From contig NC_014931.1 of the NCBI RefSeq assembly GCF_000184745.1, positions 6,076,001 through 6,140,000 on the forward strand: a DNA stretch of 64,000 bases, written 5' to 3'. Below the pieces are notes generated by a model, which saw only the letters and a list, made by a program, of their open reading frames with translations, was not told the DNA's origin and made no database searches. This DNA is from Variovorax paradoxus EPS (lineage in GTDB: Bacteria; Pseudomonadota; Gammaproteobacteria; Burkholderiales; Burkholderiaceae_C). Positions 40,217 through 48,239 of the stretch are shown here, piece by piece; position 1 is the first letter of the stretch; each line of letters starts with the position of its first letter. Position numbers and translations under genes: made by a program.

Positions 40217-40627
40217 TCAGTTCTGCTTCCAGGGCAGCCCGCGCTTGCGCCACCCGCCGATCTGCCCGCGATGGCCGCTTTCATCCGGATTCCCCTCGAA
40301 GCCTTCGAGGATGTTGTAAGCCTCCAGCCCCAATTCGGTGGCGCGCTTCGCGGCCGCAATGGAGCGCACGCCGCTGCGGCACAGCAGCACCAGCTTCTTG
40401 CCGCCTTCGCCGGCAGCGCGCACGCCCTCGTCGAACGCCGGGTTCAACGCCATGCCCGGCCATTGCTTCCACGCCAACGGCACGGCGCCGGGCACGTAGC
40501 CGACCCATTCGCGCTCGGCATCGGTGCGCACGTCGACCAGCACGGCTTCGCCGCTGGCCTGCCATTGCGCCGCCTGCTCGGGCGTCACGTCGCCGGCATA
40601 GCCTTTTTCACCAACGGGTTCAGTCAT
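40217..40627 (-). CDS. Rhodanese-like sulfurtransferase
   Basis: A 136-residue single-domain rhodanese. VLVDVRTDAEREWVGYVPGAV is the N-terminal signature, and LLCRSGVRS holds the catalytic cysteine that carries the persulfide. The loop CRSGVRS is 6 residues long, as in thiosulfate sulfurtransferases of the GlpE type. I start at MTEPVGEKGY (40627); a start at 40645 lacks a ribosome-binding sequence. It has no signal peptide and diverges from the TRAP cluster. Confidence 0.92.
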   Translation of the reverse strand: MTEPVGEKGYAGDVTPEQAAQWQASGEAVLVDVRTDAEREWVGYVPGAVPLAWKQWPGMALNPAFDEGVRAAGEGGKKLVLLCRSGVRSIAAAKRATELGLEAYNILEGFEGNPDESGHRGQIGGWRKRGLPWKQN

Positions 40628-40711
40628 CTCTTTGCTTCCTTCCATTTCATTAGGGTTACCTCGCGGGCCGCCGCATCTTTACCTTGCCTGGGACCGGCCG
40701 GATGGTGGAAT

Positions 40712-40731
40712 TTTTCACCAGTTCGTGAAAA
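40712..40731. promoter_or_regulatory. 7-6-7 inverted repeat upstream of the TRAP operon
   Basis: TTTTCAC and GTGAAAA arms separated by CAGTTC, 116 bp upstream of the TRAP binding-protein gene and 85 bp upstream of the divergent rhodanese gene. A plausible operator; no regulator gene is adjacent. The rest of this 220-bp gap shows no other clear signal. Confidence 0.45.
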
Positions 40732-40847
40732 CCCTGTTTGTCGCGTTTTCGCGCGCGCCAAAGATCGGGCCTGGGCCTGTCAAACATAACTCCAAGAGCG
40801 GGCAGGATTTTTTCGGTCAGTTCAGAACTTGTATGGAGAGAGACAAC

Positions 40848-41963
40848 ATGACAGAGAGCAAGTCACCCCGCCGCCGCAACCTTCTGAAAGGTGCCGCCGT
40901 GGCCGCGGGCGCCATGTCGGCGCCGATGGTCAGCATGGCGCAGACCACGTCGCTGCGCTTCCAGAGCACCTGGCCCGCAAAGGACATCTTCCATGAGTAC
41001 GCGCAGGACTACGCCAAGAAGGTGAACGACATGGCGGGCAGCCGCCTGAAGATCGAAGTGCTGCCGGCCGGCTCGGTCGTGCCCGCATTCCAGCTGCTCG
41101 ACGCAGTGGCCAAGGGCACGCTGGACGGCGGCCACGGCGTGGTCGCGTACTGGTACGGCAAGAACTCGGCGCTGGCACTGTGGGGCTCGGGTCCGGGCTA
41201 CGGCATGGACGCCAACATGGTGCTGGCCTGGCACACCTACGGCGGCGGCAAGGCGCTGATGGAGGAGATCTACAAGAGCCTGAACCTCGACGTGGCCTCC
41301 TACCTGTACGGCCCGATGCCGACGCAGCCGCTGGGCTGGTTCAAGAAGCCGGTGGCCAAGGCCGAGGACATGAAGGGCCTGAAGTTCCGCACCGTCGGCC
41401 TCGCCGTGGACGTGTTCACCGACATGGGCGCGGCCGTGAACCCGCTGCCCGGCGGCGAGATCGTGCCCGCGCTGGACCGCGGCCTGATCGATGCGGCCGA
41501 GTTCAACAACGCCTCCAGCGACAGGGTGCTGGGCTTTCCCGACGTGGCGAAGAACTGCATGCTGCAGAGCTTCCACCAGAGCGGCGAGCAGTTCGAGGTG
41601 CTCTGGAACGGCCCCAAGCTGCGCGCGCTGCCGGCCGAGCTCAAGGCGGTGATCGAGTACGCCACGCAGGCCGCGAGCGCCGACATGAGCTGGAAGGCGA
41701 TCGACCGCAACTCCAAGGACTACGAGGAGTTGAAGAAGAGCGGCATCAAGTTCTACAAGACGCCCGATTCGGTGCTGCGCGCGCAGCTCGCCTCGTGGGA
41801 CAAGACCATCGCCAAGAAGTCGGCCGAGAACGCGCTCTTCAAGAAGGTGCTCGATTCGCAGCGCGCCTTCGCCGAGCGCGCGGGCCAGTGGCAGAACGAC
41901 TATTCGGTCGATTTCAAGATGGCCTACAACCACTACTTCGGACGGCAGGCCAAGAAGTCCTGA
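40848..41963 (+). CDS. TRAP transporter substrate-binding protein (DctP family)
   Basis: Periplasmic binding protein of a TRAP transporter, 371 residues. The N-terminus SPRRRNLLKGAAVAAGAMS is a Tat-type signal (twin arginines and LLKG), cleavage near SMA-Q. The mature chain (FQSTWPAKDIFHEYAQDYAKKV, GLAVDVFTDMGAAVNPLPGGEIVPALDRG) resembles the alpha-keto-acid/lactate-binding TakP-like branch. The start at 40848 has GGAGAG upstream. Permease genes follow after a terminator-like hairpin. Confidence 0.93.
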   Translation: MTESKSPRRRNLLKGAAVAAGAMSAPMVSMAQTTSLRFQSTWPAKDIFHEYAQDYAKKVNDMAGSRLKIEVLPAGSVVPAFQLLDAVAKGTLDGGHGVVAYWYGKNSALALWGSGPGYGMDANMVLAWHTYGGGKALMEEIYKSLNLDVASYLYGPMPTQPLGWFKKPVAKAEDMKGLKFRTVGLAVDVFTDMGAAVNPLPGGEIVPALDRGLIDAAEFNNASSDRVLGFPDVAKNCMLQSFHQSGEQFEVLWNGPKLRALPAELKAVIEYATQAASADMSWKAIDRNSKDYEELKKSGIKFYKTPDSVLRAQLASWDKTIAKKSAENALFKKVLDSQRAFAERAGQWQNDYSVDFKMAYNHYFGRQAKKS

Positions 41964-41980
41964 TGCGCTTCCTGTGACGC

Positions 41981-42007
41981 GAGGGCACCCGCGGGGTGCC
42001 CTCTTTT
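41981..42007 (+). terminator. Attenuator-like terminator between TRAP binding protein and permeases
   Basis: A perfect 10-bp stem (41981-41990 with 41994-42003), 3-nt loop and T4. Because the permease genes follow at once, it most likely ends part of the transcripts and yields more binding protein than permease. Confidence 0.7.
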
Positions 42008-42056
42008 CATGCCTGCACGCAAGCCGCGCCCGGAGCGCGGCGAGGAGCTCGTTCCG

Positions 42057-42686
42057 ATGCAATCTTTCCTGTTGGCGGTCGACCGGTTCTCCACTTGGAT
42101 CGGCAAGACCTTCGCCTGGTGCGCCCTGCTGCTCACGCTCCTGATCAGCTGGGAGGTGTTCTCGCGCTACGTGCTGAACCATCCGCATGCGTGGGTGCTC
42201 GACGCGCAGATCATGCTGTACGGCGCCATGTTCATGACCGCCGGGGCGTACACGCTTTCCAAGAACGGCCACGTGCGCGGCGACGTGCTCTACGGTTTCT
42301 TCCGGCCGCGCACGCAGGCGCTGGTCGACCTGGTGCTCTACATCGTCTTCTTCCTGCCCGGCATCGTCGCGCTGACCTGGGCCGGATGGATCTACGCCGG
42401 CGAATCGCTCGCGATCCGGGAGCAGACCTTCTCGGCCGAGCCGCTGCCGCTGTATCCGTTCAAGTTCATCATTCCGCTCGCGGGCTTCACGCTGCTCCTG
42501 CAGGGCATCGTGGAGATCATCCGCTGCGTGCAGTGCATCCGCGACGGCGCCTGGCCCTCGCGCGAGCAGGACGTCGAGGAAGTCGACGTCGAGAAGCTCA
42601 AGGAAATGGTGCACGTGAAGGACGCCGACATCGCCGCGCTCGACCGCGTGGTCGTCGCCAACGAGGCACGGGAGGGCTCGCGATGA
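42057..42686 (+). CDS. TRAP transporter small permease (DctQ family)
   Basis: Four-helix small membrane subunit of the TRAP transporter. The 209-residue protein (LLLTLLISWEVFSRYVLN, FMTAGAYTLSKNGHVRGDVL) matches DctQ. The C-terminus is long and acidic (SREQDVEEVDVEKLKEMVHV). I choose the start at 42057, 9 bp after AGGAG; a start at 42009 would lie against the attenuator and has no ribosome-binding sequence. The stop overlaps the next start by 4 bp. Confidence 0.9.
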   Translation: MQSFLLAVDRFSTWIGKTFAWCALLLTLLISWEVFSRYVLNHPHAWVLDAQIMLYGAMFMTAGAYTLSKNGHVRGDVLYGFFRPRTQALVDLVLYIVFFLPGIVALTWAGWIYAGESLAIREQTFSAEPLPLYPFKFIIPLAGFTLLLQGIVEIIRCVQCIRDGAWPSREQDVEEVDVEKLKEMVHVKDADIAALDRVVVANEAREGSR

Positions 42687-44677
42687 AGATCCGCCGCGAA
42701 CTCTGGTTCGGCCTCACCTTCATGGCGCTGATCGTGATCGGCGCCGCCACCGTGCTGCTGAGCGCCGAGACCATCACCAACGGCCACCTGGGCCTTTTGA
42801 TGCTGTCGCTGGTGGTGGTGGCGATCATGCTGGGCTTTCCCACCGCCTTCACGCTGATGGGCATGGGCATGCTCTTCACCTTCATGGCCTACGACCGCGA
42901 CTGGCACCGCACGCTCGACCTGATGGTGCAGTCGGCCTACAAGACGATGGCCAACGACGTGCTGATCGCGGTGCCGCTCTTCGTCTTCATGGGCTACCTG
43001 GTGGAGCGGGCGAACCTGATCGAGTCGCTCTTCAAGAGCCTGCACCTGGCGCTCGCGCGGCTGCCGGGCGCGCTGGCCGTGGCCACGCTCGTTACCTGCA
43101 CGATCTTCGCCACGGCCACCGGCATCGTGGGCGCGGTCGTCACGCTGATGGGGCTGCTCGCGCTGCCCGCGATGCTGCGCGGCGGCTACAGCGTGCCGCT
43201 CGCGGCGGGCGCGATCACCGCGGGCGGGTGCCTGGGCATCCTGATTCCGCCCTCGGTGCTGCTGATCGTGTACGGCGCGACGGCCGGCGTGTCGGTGGTG
43301 CAGCTCTATGCGGGCGCGTTCTTTCCGGGCGTGATGCTGGCGGGCCTGTACATCCTGTACGTGATCCTGATCGCGAAGCTCAAGCCCCAGTGGGCGCCGC
43401 CGCTGTCGGCGGCCGATCGCGTGGTGCCGCTGCCGCCGATGTCGCAGCGGCTGGCCGAAAGCCCCACGGCGCACGCGCTGGTCGGACTGCTCAAGGGCCG
43501 GCGCAATGCAGAGGTGCCGTTCTCGCACGTGCTGCGTCAACTGACCATCGTGGCGTTGCCGGCCATCGTGTTCGCGCTGCTGGCCGGCTTCAGCTACCGC
43601 GCGGTGACCACCGTCGAGGCCGAGGCGCGCTACGACATCGAGGAGATCGGCGCCGCACGCGGAAGCAGCAGCAGTGGCGCGAGTTCGGGCGGCCTCGCGG
43701 AACCGCCGGCCGAAGGCGGGCTCCAGGAGCCGCCGTCGGAAGGCGGATTGCAGGAACCGCCAAGCGACGGTGGCTTGCAGGAGCCGCCGAGCGGCGAGGC
43801 TGCATCGCCGCCGCCCGCGGCATCGGATGCGTCCACGCTCGCCCCGCCACCCGGCGCGCAGCCATCGGCGGCCACTTCAGTTGCGCCCGCGGCGGCTGCA
43901 GCAGCCGAAGCACCGACCTACCGCGCCGCCCCCACCTGGTGGATCGCAACCTTCGCGGTATTCGGCGCGATCACCGCGCTCTTCTACCTGTTCCTGAGCT
44001 TCGCGCGGCTCGAGATCTTCAAGATGCTGCTGGCGTCGTTCTTCCCGCTGATGCTGCTGATCCTCTCGGTGCTCGGCTCGATCGTGCTGGGCCTGGCCAC
44101 GCCGACCGAGGCCGCGGCCATGGGCGCGCTCGGCGGCATGCTGCTGGCCGCCGCCTACCGCCGGCTCAACCTCGCGGTGCTGAAGGAATCGGTCTTCCTC
44201 ACGGCCAAGACCTCGGCCATGGTGTGCTGGCTCTTCGTGGGCTCGGCCATCTTCTCGGCGGCGTTCGCGCTGCTGGGCGGGCAGGCGCTGGTGGAAGAGT
44301 GGGTGCTCAGCATGAACCTCACGAAGGTGCAGTTCCTCGTGCTGAGCCAGGTGATCATCTTCTTGCTGGGCTGGCCGCTGGAGTGGACCGAGATCATCGT
44401 GATCTTCATGCCCATCTTCATTCCGCTGCTGGACAACTTCGGGGTCGATCCGCTGTTCTTCGGGCTCTTGGTGGCGATGAACCTGCAGACCGCGTTCCTC
44501 TCGCCGCCGGTGGCGATGGCGGCGTTCTACCTGAAGGGGGTGAGTCCACCGCACGTGACGCTCAACCAGATCTTCCTGGGCATGCTGCCGTTCATGGGCA
44601 TCCAGGTGCTGGCGATCGTGCTGCTGTACATCTGGCCGCAGATCGGGTTGTGGCTGCCGCAGCTGCTGTACAAGTAG
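42683..44677 (+). CDS. TRAP transporter large permease (DctM family) with central insertion
   Basis: Multi-spanning permease of the TRAP transporter. The 664-residue protein is about 230 longer than usual DctM proteins (~430). Conserved parts are LITYxxE-free segments such as GGCLGILIPPSVLLIVYGAT (N-terminal half) and VLGLATPTEAAAMGALGGML and LGWPLEWTEIIVIFMPIF (C-terminal half). The extra region (~residues 250-430) holds one added membrane-like segment and a proline-rich tract with four 9-residue repeats (337-372). The ATG overlaps the DctQ stop (ATGA). Confidence 0.92.
   Translation: MKIRRELWFGLTFMALIVIGAATVLLSAETITNGHLGLLMLSLVVVAIMLGFPTAFTLMGMGMLFTFMAYDRDWHRTLDLMVQSAYKTMANDVLIAVPLFVFMGYLVERANLIESLFKSLHLALARLPGALAVATLVTCTIFATATGIVGAVVTLMGLLALPAMLRGGYSVPLAAGAITAGGCLGILIPPSVLLIVYGATAGVSVVQLYAGAFFPGVMLAGLYILYVILIAKLKPQWAPPLSAADRVVPLPPMSQRLAESPTAHALVGLLKGRRNAEVPFSHVLRQLTIVALPAIVFALLAGFSYRAVTTVEAEARYDIEEIGAARGSSSSGASSGGLAEPPAEGGLQEPPSEGGLQEPPSDGGLQEPPSGEAASPPPAASDASTLAPPPGAQPSAATSVAPAAAAAAEAPTYRAAPTWWIATFAVFGAITALFYLFLSFARLEIFKMLLASFFPLMLLILSVLGSIVLGLATPTEAAAMGALGGMLLAAAYRRLNLAVLKESVFLTAKTSAMVCWLFVGSAIFSAAFALLGGQALVEEWVLSMNLTKVQFLVLSQVIIFLLGWPLEWTEIIVIFMPIFIPLLDNFGVDPLFFGLLVAMNLQTAFLSPPVAMAAFYLKGVSPPHVTLNQIFLGMLPFMGIQVLAIVLLYIWPQIGLWLPQLLYK
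43691..43798 (+). repeat. Four 27-bp tandem repeats inside the TRAP large permease gene
   Basis: Units 43691-43717, 43718-43744, 43745-43771 and 43772-43798 encode variants of GGLQEPPSE. Third-position changes among copies show that the array is not recent. It codes for a flexible proline-rich linker in the insertion. Confidence 0.85.
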
Positions 44678-44683
44678 CCGTCA

Positions 44684-44731
44684 GCGGCGCTGAGAGAGAG
44701 CGCGGGAATGCGCGTCTCTTCTCAGCGCCGC
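44684..44731. terminator. Long hairpin between convergent TRAP permease and dikinase-like genes
   Basis: Arms starting GCGGCGCTGAG (44684-44694) and ending CTCAGCGCCGC (44721-44731), with inner pairs GAGAGCGCG-type around a GGAAT loop. It overlaps the last codons of the minus-strand gene and lacks a T-tract; it may act as a terminator or 3'-end stabiliser for both genes. Confidence 0.5.
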
Positions 44732-46755
44732 CTCTCCACATACGGCCGCGCCTGCAGCAGCACGATCCTGTCGCCCACCGTTGCCCATTCGATGTCCTGA
44801 TCGACCGCATTGAACGTGCGCTTCACGGCCGCGCCCACATTGGCAAGCCGCACGACGAGCTCATCGGTCAGCACGTTGCGCCCCTGCTCCACCGGCACTT
44901 CCTTCACGCCACCGTCCTTGTCGAGCTGCAGCGCCGTCTCTTCGGCCGAGCGGCTCAGCACCTGGATCGCCTTCGACCAGCTCGAATACATCACCTGCTC
45001 CGCCACGCGCTGCCCCTCGACCACGCGGATGCCGATGCCGCGCTTGGCCGAGATATAGGTGACGTGCGGGTGACCCGCGTCGAACGGGTCGCGGGTGATC
45101 ATCACGCCGGCATTGGTCGAGTCGATGGCGGTCTGCACGAACACACCCATCAGCACCGATTCGGCGCCGAAGCCCGCGGCGCTGCGCGCCTCCCAGGCCT
45201 CGGGGTTGAACACCGAGGCCCAGACCTTCTTGACCGCGAGCTCGAGCGTGTCGCCGGTCTTTACGTTGGGCACCGTGGTGTAGAGCCCCGCGCCGCTGAA
45301 GCCCGGCAGGTCTTCGGAGTTGGACGAGCTGCGCACGAACACACCGACACCGCCCAATTGCGACTGCCATGCGGCGCGCCACGACGCCGCGGTGGCGGCA
45401 TCGACGGGCCACTTCACGATCTCGTCGCGCAGTTGGGCGAGCGCTTTCTGCCGCTGCTGCGGATCGCTCGCGAAGCCGGGTTGTTGCTGCATGCGCGCAA
45501 TGCGATCGGCCAGGCCATTTGTTCGCATGAAGCGGTCGTAGTGCGCGAACGGAATGCAGAACCCATCGGGCACGGTCGTCGATGGAATGCGCGCGGCCAG
45601 CGCCGCGCCGAGGTTCGCGGCCTTGGAGCCGCACTGCGCGCTGTTGCGCGCACGCAGTGAGGCGAGCGGCAGCAGGCGGGTTTCGCGCAGGTCGGGCTTC
45701 ACGGCCCTGTCGCTGCCGGGCACCGCGCCTGTGGCCGCGGTGCGCACGGAACGCGGCGGAAGCGCGGCAATTTCTTCCGCCGTGAGACGGCGCAACTGAT
45801 AGCCCGAGGCCGCGACCTTGAGCGCGACCCATTGGCCCGCATGCTCGCGCAGCACGGTGGCCGCATCGCGCACATAGGCATTCGGAATGCCCCAGCCCTT
45901 GGCCAGCAGGTTGACATGCGAGAGCGCGGTCGATGGCCGCTCGGTGAGCACGCCTGCGACCGGCGGCAGATTGATCGGCACCTGGCGCAGCACGGCGATG
46001 TCGTCGGGCAACAGCGCATTCAGGCCCGATGCGTCGTTCACGATGCGCACGCGTCCCGTCGCGGTGCCGAGGTTCATCGGCATGTAGGGCTGCTCGCGGA
46101 TCAGCGCTTCCTGGCTCACGAAATCGATGCCCGCCTCCTTGGCCACACGCTCATGCAACGTGGAGTTGGTCTTGAACTTCACGGGCGCGAAGAAGCTGGC
46201 CTTCACCTGTGCGTCGGCCTGCTTGAGCAGCGGCGCGGTGAGCCGGTCGCCTTCCCAGAACTCGTAGGTGAAGGTGCCGATGTTCTGTTGCCAACTCAGC
46301 GTGCCGAACAGGAAGCGGCGATCTGGCACGAGGTAGTTGCGGTCGATCTCGCGCTTGCCCGCGCGCGGGGAGAGGCCGGTGTCGCGCACGAAACGCACAT
46401 GCAGCTGGTAGCGCGGAGTGTCGATGTAGTGGGTGCGCACCGGCTTGGCCTGGCGGTCGATGACGAACAGCACATGGGCCAGTTGCATCGGCGTGCCGGG
46501 GTCGTAGACGCGTGCGAGCGCGTCGAAGTCGCCCTGGCTGTGCAATGCCGGCGACGATGCGGCCACTGCGGGGCGCGGCACGGGTTGTGCCGTCGGCCCT
46601 TCAGGCTGCGGCTCGATCTGACGCCGATAGAAGGAAGGCTTGGCCGCAAGTTGCGCATCGGCCGGCAAGGGTGCGATGGCCGCCGCGCTCAACGCCAGTG
46701 CCGATAGCCAGGCTGGCGCCTTGCGCGCGCGATGTGGGGTGCTGTTGTTCTTCAT
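44722..46755 (-). CDS. Exported protein with phosphohistidine and PPDK_N-type ATP-binding domains (glucan water dikinase-like order)
   Basis: A 677-residue protein with a signal peptide (cleavage after ADA, ~34). After ~200 residues without recognised homology comes a swivelling phosphohistidine-type segment (TALSHVNLLAKGWGIPN, His280). The C-terminal ~300 residues form a pyruvate-phosphate-dikinase N-terminal-type ATP-binding domain: SKAANLGAAL (~378), RSSSNSEDLPGFSGAGLY (475-492), VWASVFNPEAW (511-521) and LLQARPY near the end. The order histidine domain then ATP domain, and GLYTTVPNV, are as in plant glucan/phosphoglucan water dikinases, not PEP synthase. No PEP-binding barrel is present. 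Export of an ATP-dependent enzyme is odd; the substrate is unknown. Confidence 0.85.
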   Translation of the reverse strand: MKNNSTPHRARKAPAWLSALALSAAAIAPLPADAQLAAKPSFYRRQIEPQPEGPTAQPVPRPAVAASSPALHSQGDFDALARVYDPGTPMQLAHVLFVIDRQAKPVRTHYIDTPRYQLHVRFVRDTGLSPRAGKREIDRNYLVPDRRFLFGTLSWQQNIGTFTYEFWEGDRLTAPLLKQADAQVKASFFAPVKFKTNSTLHERVAKEAGIDFVSQEALIREQPYMPMNLGTATGRVRIVNDASGLNALLPDDIAVLRQVPINLPPVAGVLTERPSTALSHVNLLAKGWGIPNAYVRDAATVLREHAGQWVALKVAASGYQLRRLTAEEIAALPPRSVRTAATGAVPGSDRAVKPDLRETRLLPLASLRARNSAQCGSKAANLGAALAARIPSTTVPDGFCIPFAHYDRFMRTNGLADRIARMQQQPGFASDPQQRQKALAQLRDEIVKWPVDAATAASWRAAWQSQLGGVGVFVRSSSNSEDLPGFSGAGLYTTVPNVKTGDTLELAVKKVWASVFNPEAWEARSAAGFGAESVLMGVFVQTAIDSTNAGVMITRDPFDAGHPHVTYISAKRGIGIRVVEGQRVAEQVMYSSWSKAIQVLSRSAEETALQLDKDGGVKEVPVEQGRNVLTDELVVRLANVGAAVKRTFNAVDQDIEWATVGDRIVLLQARPYVERRR

Positions 46756-46880
46756 GGAGTGTCCCTCTCGTTGCAGTGCGAATTCTCGCTCGCGTTCCGG
46801 CAGGGCTGCACTGCGCCAAGTCCCGCCTGAAGCACTGCCATCGACCGGCCGCTACAGTCGCCCGAAAGGAGCTTCTTCTC

Positions 46881-48239
46881 ATGCCCACATTCGACTTCGA
46901 CCTCTTCGTCATCGGCGGCGGCAGCGGCGGCGTTCGCGCCGCGCGCATGGCGGCACAGACGGGCGCCCGCGTTGGCTTGGCCGAAGCCGCCGACCTTGGC
47001 GGCACCTGCGTCAACGTGGGCTGCATCCCGAAGAAGCTCTACAGCTATTCGGCCGGCTATGCCGAATCCTTCGAGGAAGCCGCGGGCTACGGCTGGAAGC
47101 TTCCCGCCGAGCCGCAGTTCGACTGGGCGCACCTCAAGTCGCAGCGCGCCAAGGAGATCGGCCGGCTCAACGGCATCTATGCCTCGCTGCTGAAGAACTC
47201 GGGCGTCACGCTCGTCACCGGATGGGCGCAGCTGGTCGACGGCCACACGGTGGAGATCGACGGCAAGCGCCACACTGCGCGCCACCTGCTCGTGGCCACC
47301 GGCGGCACGCCCTATGTGCCGGAGATCCCGGGGCGCGAGCACATCGTGACGTCCGATGCGATGTTCGATCTCGACCCGTTCCCCAAGCGCCTGTTGGTGG
47401 TGGGCGGCGGCTACATCGCCTGCGAGTTCGCATCGATCTTCAATGGCCTGGGTTCGAAGGTGACACAACTGCACCGCCGCGCTCACCTGCTCACCGGCTT
47501 CGACGACGACGTGCGCCAGTTCCTCGCGAACGAGATGGGCAAGGCGGGGGTCGACGTGCGCCTGAACTGCGAAGCCTCGCTGATCGCGCGCGGTTCGAAC
47601 GGCCTCGTCGTGACGCTTGCACGCGGTCAACAGATCGAGGCCGACACGGTGCTCTTCGCCACCGGCCGCGTTCCCAACACAGAGGGCCTTGGCCTCGAAG
47701 CGGCGGGCGTGAAGCTCGATGAGAACGGCGCGATCGCGGTCGATGCGCACTATCGCACGTCGGTACAGTCGATCTACGCGGTGGGCGATGTCTCCACGCG
47801 CGTTCAGCTCACGCCGGTGGCGCTGGCCGAGGCGATGGTGGTGGTCGATGCGTTGTTCGGCAAGGGCAAGAGGCGCATGGACTACGAGTTCATCCCGACA
47901 GCCGTATTCACCCACCCGAACATCGGCACCTGCGGCTACACCGAGCTCGACGCGCGCGCGAAGTTCGGCGAAGTCACGGTGTTCTCGAGCGAGTTCAAGT
48001 CGCTGCGCCACACGCTCTCGGGTCGCAGCGAACGCACGTTCATGAAGCTGGTGGTCGACAAGAAGAGCGACCGCGTGGTGGGCCTGCACATGGTGGGCGC
48101 GGACGCGGGCGAAGTCGTGCAGGGCTTTGCGGTGGCGATGCGCGCGGGCGCGACAAAAGCGATCTTCGACAGCACCATCGGCATCCACCCGACGGGCGCC
48201 GAAGAGTTCGTGACGATGCGCGAACCGATGCCGGGCTAG
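46881..48239 (+). CDS. gor: Glutathione-disulfide reductase
   Basis: FAD-dependent enzyme that reduces GSSG with NADPH. The 452-residue protein shows the FAD motif GGGSGGVRAAR, the redox-active CVNVGC, the NADPH motif GGGYIACEFA and the C-terminal active-site HPTGAEE. GTCGYTE and AVGDVSTRVQLTPVA fit glutathione reductase rather than mercuric or lipoamide relatives. AAAGGAG precedes the ATG. Its stop shares the CTAG with the stop of the convergent reductase gene. Confidence 0.95.
   Translation: MPTFDFDLFVIGGGSGGVRAARMAAQTGARVGLAEAADLGGTCVNVGCIPKKLYSYSAGYAESFEEAAGYGWKLPAEPQFDWAHLKSQRAKEIGRLNGIYASLLKNSGVTLVTGWAQLVDGHTVEIDGKRHTARHLLVATGGTPYVPEIPGREHIVTSDAMFDLDPFPKRLLVVGGGYIACEFASIFNGLGSKVTQLHRRAHLLTGFDDDVRQFLANEMGKAGVDVRLNCEASLIARGSNGLVVTLARGQQIEADTVLFATGRVPNTEGLGLEAAGVKLDENGAIAVDAHYRTSVQSIYAVGDVSTRVQLTPVALAEAMVVVDALFGKGKRRMDYEFIPTAVFTHPNIGTCGYTELDARAKFGEVTVFSSEFKSLRHTLSGRSERTFMKLVVDKKSDRVVGLHMVGADAGEVVQGFAVAMRAGATKAIFDSTIGIHPTGAEEFVTMREPMPG

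Noticed and set aside
40833..40850. Upstream ATG (40833) as start of the TRAP binding protein
   Set aside because: The ATG at 40848 has a GGAGAG at proper distance and gives a clean Tat signal; the upstream ATG overlaps that sequence.
43691..43798. CRISPR-like direct repeats
   Set aside because: Contiguous in-frame 27-bp units without spacers inside a membrane-protein gene: a coding tandem repeat.
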